A stretch of DNA of 11,302 nucleotides from positions 1 to 11,302 of the forward strand of contig JAKONL010000256.1 of the NCBI GenBank assembly GCA_022701965.1, given 5' to 3'. Position 1 is the stretch's first letter. Every line of letters starts with the position of its first letter. The stretch is from Burkholderiaceae bacterium (GTDB lineage: Bacteria > Pseudomonadota > Gammaproteobacteria > Burkholderiales > Burkholderiaceae). Both the position numbers and the translations under genes were made by a program. A model generated the notes under the pieces. The model made no database searches. It saw nothing but the letters and a program-made list of their open reading frames with translations, and was not told where the DNA came from. Positions 6,461 to 11,302 of this stretch are shown piece after piece.

Positions 6461-7681
6461 CTAGGCCGCCACCACGCCCTGGTCGACCAGTTGCGCGATG
6501 CGCGCTTCGTCGAGGCCGAGGCCGCGCAGGATGTCGAGCGTCTGCGCGCCGATGGCCTGCGGGTCGAGCCGCTTGCCGGCCTTGCGGCCGTCGAACTCGA
6601 TGGGCAGCGCCGCGGCGGCGACCTGCCGGCCGTCCGGCATGGTGGTGGGGATCAGCGCGCCGCCGGCGTTGAGATGCGGATCGTCCAGCAGGTCGTGCGG
6701 CTGGCGGATCTGGCCGTAGGACAGGCCCGAGGCCTCCAGCGCGGCGCACAGCTCGGCGGTCTTCCATGCCTTCAGGATGTCGGCGACGGCGGGGACCAGC
6801 CAGGGCCGGGCGGCCTCGCGGTCGATGGCGGAGAAGAGCCGCTGGTCGTCCGACCAGCCCGGTGGCAGGAAGTCGCGGCAGAAGGTGCGCCAGTTGGCGT
6901 CGCTCACCACGGCCACGAACACGCGACCGTCCTGCGTGTCGAAGATGTCGTACACGCCCCAGGGCGGCGTGCGCTTGTCGCCCATCGGGACGGGCGGCGT
7001 GCCGGTCAGCTGGTGCTGGGCGATGAACTGCGCCACCAGCAGCAGGTTGTTCTCGAACAGGCCGGCGCGCACATGGCGGCCGCGCCCGGTGCGCTGGCGG
7101 TCGTTGAGCGCGGCCAGTGCGCCCACCACGCCGAAGGTGCCGCCGAGGATGTCGTTGACCGACGGCGCGACGCGCTGCGGCGCGCCGGTGCTGCCGTTGA
7201 TGAAGGCCATGCCGCCCATCATCTGCACCACCTCGTCGAGCGCGGTGCGCTGCTTGTACGGGCCGGAGAGGAAGCCCTTGAGCGAGACGTAGATCAGGCC
7301 GGGGTTCACGGCCGACAGGGACGCGTAGTCGAGCCCGTACTGCACCAGGCTGTCGTCGCGGAAGTTCTCGACCAGCATGTCGCAGCCCCGGGCCAGCTCC
7401 CGCACCAGGGCCTGGCCCTCGGCCGACTTGAGATCGACCGCCAGGCTCTGCTTGTTGCGGCTGAACACGGGGAAATAGCCGATGCCCGAACCCTTGAGGC
7501 GGCGCGTGCGGTCGCCGTCCAGCGGCTCGACCTTGACGACCTCGGCGCCGAGGTCGGCCAGCACCAGTCCGGCGGCCGGGCCCATGATCATGTGGGAGAG
7601 CTCGAGCACCTTGATGCCGCGCAGCGGCAGGTCGTCGTCGGCGAGGAAGGCCGGGTCTTCGGTCGGGGAGGATGCAGTCAT
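6461..7681 (-). CDS. CaiB/BaiF (class III) CoA-transferase
   Basis: This 406-aa enzyme moves CoA between carboxylic acids through an aspartyl-CoA anhydride. After a 20-residue leader the domain begins LRGIKVLELSHMIMGPAAG, with LADLGAEVVKVEPLDGD (41-57) following. The expected catalytic Asp is Asp149 in TALDEVVQMMGGMA. Other family features are SRNKQSLAVDL near 74-84, VENFRDDSL, and NDILGGTFGVVGALAAL near 176-192. The length is normal for the family. The SD before the ATG at 7681 is poor (GGAT, 9 nt), and no other in-frame start fits better. It is the first of three closely spaced genes with the Bug protein and the HMG-CoA lyase-type enzyme. Succinyl-CoA or acetyl-CoA would be the usual donor; the acceptor is likely the lyase substrate acid. 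Exact substrates cannot be told from sequence, because this family is diverse. Confidence 0.95.
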   Translation of the reverse strand: MTASSPTEDPAFLADDDLPLRGIKVLELSHMIMGPAAGLVLADLGAEVVKVEPLDGDRTRRLKGSGIGYFPVFSRNKQSLAVDLKSAEGQALVRELARGCDMLVENFRDDSLVQYGLDYASLSAVNPGLIYVSLKGFLSGPYKQRTALDEVVQMMGGMAFINGSTGAPQRVAPSVNDILGGTFGVVGALAALNDRQRTGRGRHVRAGLFENNLLLVAQFIAQHQLTGTPPVPMGDKRTPPWGVYDIFDTQDGRVFVAVVSDANWRTFCRDFLPPGWSDDQRLFSAIDREAARPWLVPAVADILKAWKTAELCAALEASGLSYGQIRQPHDLLDDPHLNAGGALIPTTMPDGRQVAAAALPIEFDGRKAGKRLDPQAIGAQTLDILRGLGLDEARIAQLVDQGVVAA

Positions 7682-7723
7682 CCGGCGATGATCCGGCGCG
7701 CCCGCGGATCCCCAAAGTGGTGA

Positions 7724-7750
7724 TTCGGAACCGTTGCGCTCTCGTCCGAA
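7724..7750. promoter_or_regulatory. Candidate LysR operator upstream of the CoA-transferase gene
   Basis: TTCGGA at 7724-7729 is repeated in inverse as TCCGAA at 7745-7750, a perfect 6-bp inverted repeat with a 15-nt spacer. It lies in the 93-nt gap between the LysR stop (7775) and the CoA-transferase start (7681), where an internal promoter for the three catabolic genes would be expected. Dyads of this size are usual for LysR proteins. The assignment is by position and symmetry only. Confidence 0.45.
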
Positions 7751-7774
7751 GAGGCTCGGGAAAACCCGCGTGGA

Positions 7775-8689
7775 TCAGGAAGGCGCGCCGGCGTCGGTGG
7801 CCTCGGCGCTCGCGCGCAGGTGATCGACGAAGGCCCGCGCCGCCATCGGCAGCGTGTCGGGGTCGCGCACGGCGATGAAGGTGCGCGGCCGGGCCCAGGC
7901 ATCGGCGAGCGGCACGAAGCGCAGGTCCTGCGCCGTCTTCCCGGCCGCCAGGTAGAGCGGCGCCACGCCCACGCCCAGGCCGCGGGCGACCAGCGTGCAG
8001 ACCATCTCGAAGGACCCGACACGTGCGCGCACCGTGCGCGAGGTGCGCGCCTCCCGCGCGGCGTCGTCGAACACGTGGCTGATGCCGCTGTCGCGGGTCA
8101 GTTCCACCAGGTCGTCGCCCAGCAGCTGCGCATAGCGCAGCTGCAGCGCGCCGGCCAGCGCATGGCCCGCGGGCAGTACCGCCGCGAGCGCGTAGCGCCG
8201 GTACGGGAACACGGTCAGACCCTCGTGGCTGGCGAACTCGGACGCCACGCCGACGTCGGCCAGGCCCTCGCGCACGCGGCGGTAGATGACCGGCGTGGTG
8301 TGCTCCTCCACGTCGATCTCGATCTGGGGACGCGCGGCGCGGAACCGCACGATGTCCGCGGGCAGGTCGCCCGACAGCGAGGTCACGCTGGCCAGCACCT
8401 GGATCAGCCCCCGCACGCCGTCGACGTAGCCGGCCATCTCGCGCTGCATGCGGTCCATGCCCTGCAGCAGCGTGCGCGCATGGCGGGCCATCGCCTCGCC
8501 CGCCGGCGTCGGATGCACGCCCTTGACGCTGCGGTCGAGCAGCGGCACGCGCAGTTCGGACTCCATCTCCGAAATGCGCTTGCTCACGGCCGAGGGCACG
8601 ATGCTCTCGCGCGCCGCGGCGCGGGCGATGCTGCCTTCCTCCAGCGTGGCGAGGAAGAGCCGGATGGAAACGGGATCGAGGTCGCGCAT
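7775..8689 (-). CDS. LysR-family transcriptional regulator
   Basis: A 304-aa LysR regulator. The N-terminal winged helix-turn-helix (about 4-62) reads SIRLFLATLEEGSIARAAA, then VPSAVSKRISEMESELRVPLL and VHPTPAGEAMARHA. A linker helix follows, then the periplasmic-binding-protein-like effector domain (about 90-295), with LADVGVASEF, RYALAAVLPAGHALA and FEMVCTLVARGLGVGVAPLY. The ATG at 8689 is chosen because it starts the conserved helix and has AAGG 6 nt upstream. Only 10 nt separate it from the stop of the ScfR gene, so the two are probably co-transcribed and translationally coupled. Unlike most LysR genes it is not divergent from its presumed targets but points the same way, 93 nt upstream of the CoA-transferase. 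The likely effector is the carboxylate or CoA ester handled by that cassette. Confidence 0.95.
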   Translation of the reverse strand: MRDLDPVSIRLFLATLEEGSIARAAARESIVPSAVSKRISEMESELRVPLLDRSVKGVHPTPAGEAMARHARTLLQGMDRMQREMAGYVDGVRGLIQVLASVTSLSGDLPADIVRFRAARPQIEIDVEEHTTPVIYRRVREGLADVGVASEFASHEGLTVFPYRRYALAAVLPAGHALAGALQLRYAQLLGDDLVELTRDSGISHVFDDAAREARTSRTVRARVGSFEMVCTLVARGLGVGVAPLYLAAGKTAQDLRFVPLADAWARPRTFIAVRDPDTLPMAARAFVDHLRASAEATDAGAPS

Positions 8690-8702
8690 GTCGGGCCTTT
8701 CA
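8690..8702 (-). promoter_or_regulatory. ScfR-LysR junction: stop codon next to the LysR ribosome-binding site
   Basis: On the minus strand the sequence runs TGA-AAGGCCCGAC-ATG. The ScfR stop codon abuts the SD of the LysR gene (AAGG, 6 nt before ATG), an arrangement typical of translational coupling. It also rules out an independent promoter in the gap itself. Confidence 0.75.
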
Positions 8703-10160
8703 CATGCCGGAGGCATAGGGCGCGAAGCCGCGCTGGTTCTCGTCGATCTGCAGCGTGCGGCCCAGCGGCGGAAATGCCCGCTGGGCGCAGTCGGCACGGT
8801 CGCAGACCTTGCAGCCCGCGCCGATCAGCGTGGCGGCGTCGGGATCGATCAGGTTGACGCCCTTGGCATAGACCAGGCGGTCGGCATGGCGCGCGTCGCA
8901 GCCCAGCGCCACCGCGAACATCCGCCGGGGCGTGCCGTAGCCGCTGCGCCGGTGCTCGACGGTGCGCGCGATCCAGAGGTAGGTGCGGCCGTCGGGCATG
9001 CGCGAGAGCTGCGTGAGGATCGCGCCGGGCTGCGAGAAGGCCTCGTAGACGTTCCACAGCGGACACGTGCCACCGTGGCGCGAGAAGTGGAAGTCCGCCG
9101 TCGACTGCCGCTTCGAGACGTTGCCCGCGCGGTCGACGCGCACGAAGAAGAACGGAATGCCCTGGCCCGGCGCGTGCCGCATGGTCGACAGGCGATGCCC
9201 GATGGTCTCGAAGCCGACGCCGAAGCGGTCGCTCAGCAGTTCGAGGTCGTACCGCAGCGCATGGGCGGCTTCCTGGAACAGGCGGTTGGGCAGGACCAGC
9301 GCGCCGGCGAAATGGTTCGCGAAGCCGAGCCGCGCGAGGCTGCGCGCCTGCGAGCTGGTGAAGGACTCGGCGGTCGTGAAGGCGTCGATGCGCGCACCCA
9401 TCTCGAGGAACGCGAGCTGGACGCCGAGCTGGAACGCCTGCTGTCCCGCATCCATGTCGGTCGCCAGGGACAGCGTGGCGGTGGCCGCGTCGTAGCTGCG
9501 CAGCGTCGGCTCGGGGCTGCGCCCGGACGCCTCCTGGCGCTCCTGGATGCGCACCCGCACGCCGTGGCGCTCGCCCAGTCGCCGCAGCAGGCGCGCGCGC
9601 AGCTCGACGGCGCTCGCCGTGCCGCTCGGCAGTCCGGCCATCAGCGTGTCGTGGAGCTGCTCGGCCAGTTCGTCGAGCACGGCCATGTGGTGATGACGGG
9701 CATAGAAGAACTCGCGCACCTCCTCGTAGGGCTGCAGGCGGGCGGCGGTATCGCCGGTCAGACGGTCGCCGTCGGCGCCGGCCGCGATCGAGGACAGCTG
9801 CTCCTCGGCCACGCGCGAGCGCCGGTGCAGGTCCAGCAGCACCCGCGCGACCGACGGCAGCTGCGCCGCCACGACCTTGGCCTCGGCCAGCGGCACCGCT
9901 TGGGCCTCCGAGCCGTCGGAGAACACCGGTTGCAGTTCGCTCAGCCGGCGCGCATGCTCGTCGTCGGAGAACAGCTGCAGGTCGATGCCGTGGGCGGCCT
10001 GGAGCCGCAGCAGCACGGGCACGGTGAGCGGACGCTGGTCGTTCTCGATCTGGTTGAGGTAGCTCGGCGAGATCTTCAGCGATGCGGCCAGCGCGGCCTG
10101 GGTCAATCCCTGCTGCTGCCGCAACGTCTTGAGGCGAACGCCCATGTAGGACTTGGTCAT
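8700..10160 (-). CDS. ScfR-type (short-chain fatty acyl-CoA) XRE regulator
   Basis: A 486-aa regulator related to RamB of Corynebacterium and PccR of Rhodobacter, which control acetate or propionyl-CoA metabolism. The N-terminus is an XRE helix-turn-helix (about 7-62: [20 protein letters not shown], then [16 protein letters not shown]). A long helical section follows, then an ImmA/IrrE-like region (about 190-325) that lacks the HExxH zinc motif; [14 protein letters not shown] stands near its usual place. The C-terminal ScfR domain (DUF2083) includes [20 protein letters not shown] and ends with the cluster CKVCDRADC (Cys450, 453, 458); Cys366 lies in GGTCPLW. Four cysteines could bind a metal or a cluster (inference). 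It is divergent from methylmalonyl-CoA mutase, which supports sensing of propionyl-CoA or a related ester. A TTGCAA/TTGCGAA element abuts its ATG, suggesting autoregulation. Confidence 0.92.
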   Translation of the reverse strand: MTKSYMGVRLKTLRQQQGLTQAALAASLKISPSYLNQIENDQRPLTVPVLLRLQAAHGIDLQLFSDDEHARRLSELQPVFSDGSEAQAVPLAEAKVVAAQLPSVARVLLDLHRRSRVAEEQLSSIAAGADGDRLTGDTAARLQPYEEVREFFYARHHHMAVLDELAEQLHDTLMAGLPSGTASAVELRARLLRRLGERHGVRVRIQERQEASGRSPEPTLRSYDAATATLSLATDMDAGQQAFQLGVQLAFLEMGARIDAFTTAESFTSSQARSLARLGFANHFAGALVLPNRLFQEAAHALRYDLELLSDRFGVGFETIGHRLSTMRHAPGQGIPFFFVRVDRAGNVSKRQSTADFHFSRHGGTCPLWNVYEAFSQPGAILTQLSRMPDGRTYLWIARTVEHRRSGYGTPRRMFAVALGCDARHADRLVYAKGVNLIDPDAATLIGAGCKVCDRADCAQRAFPPLGRTLQIDENQRGFAPYASGM

Positions 10161-10161
10161 C

Positions 10162-10178
10162 TTCGCAAACCTTGCAAA
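10162..10178 (-). promoter_or_regulatory. Candidate ScfR operator A, abutting the regulator's start codon
   Basis: The minus strand reads TTTGCAAGGTTTGCGAA ending 1 nt before the regulator's ATG (10158-10160). Two half-sites, TTGCAA (10172-10177) and TTGCGAA (10162-10168), have GC cores 9 bp apart. Known ScfR proteins are reported to bind paired TTTGCAA-like elements. The site covers the region where the ribosome would bind (AAGG, 9 nt before ATG), so protein bound here could block the regulator's own transcript early. Confidence 0.62.
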
Positions 10179-10234
10179 TTTACAGCGTCATTCTCCGCTT
10201 TCGGGGGTCGATGTCGTTGTCGGTCGCGCCGGAT

Positions 10235-10250
10235 TTTGCGAAGATTGCAA
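10235..10250 (+). promoter_or_regulatory. Candidate ScfR operator B, just upstream of the mutase
   Basis: The plus strand reads TTTGCGAAGATTGCAA, with half-sites TTGCGAA (10236-10242) and TTGCAA (10245-10250) whose GC cores are 9 bp apart, the same spacing as in site A. It ends 4 nt before the mutase start at 10255, mirroring site A on the other side of the 94-nt divergent gap. No clear -35/-10 pair was found between the sites. Confidence 0.62.
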
Positions 10251-10254
10251 CGTT

Positions 10255-11302
10255 ATGACAGATCCGATCGAGAAGCCCATGAGCCCAGCCCCCGACCTCG
10301 AAGCGTGGAAGAAGGCCGCCGCAAAGTCCGCACCCGGAGGCGACGTGAATGCCCTGAACTGGCTCACGCCCGATGGCATCACGGTCAAGCCGCTCTACAC
10401 CGCCGCCGACCTGCAGGGGCTGCAGTACACCGACACGCTGCCCGGCTTCGCGCCCTACCTGCGCGGCCCGCAGGCCACGATGTACGCGGTGCGGCCCTGG
10501 ACGATCCGCCAGTACGCGGGCTTCTCGACCGCCGAGGAATCGAACGCCTTCTATCGCAAGGCGCTGGCCGCGGGCGGGCAGGGCGTGTCGGTGGCGTTCG
10601 ACCTGGCCACGCACCGCGGCTACGACTCCGACCACCCGCGCGTGACCGGGGACGTCGGCAAGGCCGGCGTGGCGATCGATTCGGTCGAGGACATGAAGAT
10701 CCTGTTCGACCAGATCCCGCTCGACAAGGTGAGCGTGTCGATGACCATGAACGGCGCGGTGCTCCCCGTGCTGGCCGGCTACATCGTCGCCGGCGAGGAG
10801 CAGGGCGTGGCCCAGGAGCAGCTGAGCGGAACCATCCAGAACGACATCCTCAAGGAGTTCATGGTCCGCAACACCTACATCTTCCCGCCCTCGCCGAGCA
10901 TGCGGATCATCGGCGACATCATCGAGTACACGGCGCAGAAGATGCCGAAGTTCAACTCGATCAGCATCAGCGGCTACCACATGCAGGAAGCCGGCGCCAA
11001 CCAGGCGCTCGAACTGGCCTTCACGCTGGCCGACGGCAAGGAATACGTGAAGACGGCGCTTGCCAAGGGGCTCGACGTCGACGGGTTCGCCGGCCGCCTG
11101 AGCTTCTTCTGGGCGATCGGCATGAACTTCTACCTGGAGGTCGCCAAGATGCGCGCGGCGCGCCTCCTGTGGTGGCGGATCATGAAGGAGTTCGAGCCGA
11201 AGAACCCCAAGAGCCTGATGCTGCGCACGCACTGCCAGACCTCGGGCTGGTCGCTCACCGAGCAGGACCCCTACAACAACGTCGTGCGCACCACCATCGA
11301 GG
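10255..11302 (+). CDS. scpA: Methylmalonyl-CoA mutase, N-terminal part (3' end outside window)
   Basis: The first 349 residues of the adenosylcobalamin enzyme that interconverts (R)-methylmalonyl-CoA and succinyl-CoA, the last step of propionyl-CoA assimilation. The TIM-barrel substrate domain is clear: [20 protein letters not shown] (62-81), [19 protein letters not shown] (83-101), [19 protein letters not shown] (112-130), [12 protein letters not shown] (160-171), [20 protein letters not shown] (193-212) and [14 protein letters not shown] (235-248). Tyr87, Arg205 and His242 line up with Tyr89, Arg207 and His244 of the Propionibacterium enzyme, so it is a methylmalonyl- rather than isobutyryl-CoA mutase. 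The cobalamin-binding domain lies beyond the window. The start is taken as ATG 10255; an in-frame ATG at 10279 ([10 protein letters not shown]) is an alternative, as neither has a strong SD. It is divergent from the ScfR regulator, its probable controller. Confidence 0.96.
   Translation, partial: MTDPIEKPMSPAPDLEAWKKAAAKSAPGGDVNALNWLTPDGITVKPLYTAADLQGLQYTDTLPGFAPYLRGPQATMYAVRPWTIRQYAGFSTAEESNAFYRKALAAGGQGVSVAFDLATHRGYDSDHPRVTGDVGKAGVAIDSVEDMKILFDQIPLDKVSVSMTMNGAVLPVLAGYIVAGEEQGVAQEQLSGTIQNDILKEFMVRNTYIFPPSPSMRIIGDIIEYTAQKMPKFNSISISGYHMQEAGANQALELAFTLADGKEYVKTALAKGLDVDGFAGRLSFFWAIGMNFYLEVAKMRAARLLWWRIMKEFEPKNPKSLMLRTHCQTSGWSLTEQDPYNNVVRTTIE

Noticed and set aside
5451..7715. A continuous 754-codon open frame on the minus strand, apparently a fusion ending in the Bug protein
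   Set aside because: Only its last 324 codons are real. The part over 6461-7681 is Arg/Pro-rich low-complexity sequence in a shifted frame of the CoA-transferase, and the Bug gene has its own SD, ATG and signal peptide at 6425.
7757..7768. CGGG-AAAA-CCCG hairpin just after the LysR stop
   Set aside because: The 4-bp stem has no following T-run on the minus strand, so it is too weak for an intrinsic terminator.
10180..11232. A 350-codon open frame on the minus strand
   Set aside because: It is antisense to methylmalonyl-CoA mutase, is full of His/Arg/Gly/Asp repeats typical of GC-rich antisense frames, and matches no family.

Overview
This window is a GC-rich chromosomal segment from what looks like a member of the Burkholderiales, perhaps Comamonadaceae (Variovorax or Ramlibacter type) or a relative. 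The reasons are the very high GC at third codon positions, a Bug-family (tripartite tricarboxylate) solute-binding protein beside a CaiB-type CoA-transferase and a LysR regulator, and an ScfR-type regulator divergent from methylmalonyl-CoA mutase. The taxonomic call is inference from gene style only. I see no transposase, integrase, tRNA, rRNA or CRISPR array.

Left part (1-3465): the 3' end of a YbaL/KefB-type cation:proton antiporter converges on an uncharacterised 134-aa protein gene. That gene diverges, across an AT-richer intergenic region, from an uncharacterised 74-aa gene. A stand-alone GAF-domain protein follows, preceded by an AT-rich stretch with an imperfect palindrome. Then come two very short minus-strand genes (52 and 69 aa) that look like diverged copies of one DUF1508/YegP-like domain; the 52-aa one is easily missed because of its size.

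Middle (3466-4455): dusA, the tRNA-dihydrouridine(20/20a) synthase, with all the expected motifs. It converges on the catabolic block with only 34 nt between.

Right part (4490-11302): five co-directional minus-strand genes, in transcription order an ScfR-type XRE regulator, a LysR regulator, a class III CoA-transferase, a Bug-type periplasmic binding protein and an HMG-CoA lyase-family enzyme. The two regulators are only 10 nt apart, and the last three genes are separated by 35 and 25 nt. Divergent from the ScfR gene is methylmalonyl-CoA mutase, cut by the window end. The 94-nt gap between the two divergent genes holds two composite TTGCAA/TTGCGAA sites, one abutting each start codon, which fit operators for the ScfR protein.

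Inferred logic: the ScfR protein senses a short-chain acyl-CoA and controls itself and the mutase (propionyl-CoA/methylmalonyl-CoA to succinyl-CoA). The trailing LysR-CoA-transferase-Bug-lyase cassette would take up a carboxylic acid, activate it as a CoA ester and cleave it in the HMG-CoA lyase manner; (R)-citramalate or 3-hydroxy-3-methylglutarate are candidate substrates. The close ScfR-LysR junction may place the cassette partly under ScfR control. The component families are known. The less described points are this coupling and the operator arrangement, and the small tandem DUF1508-like genes.
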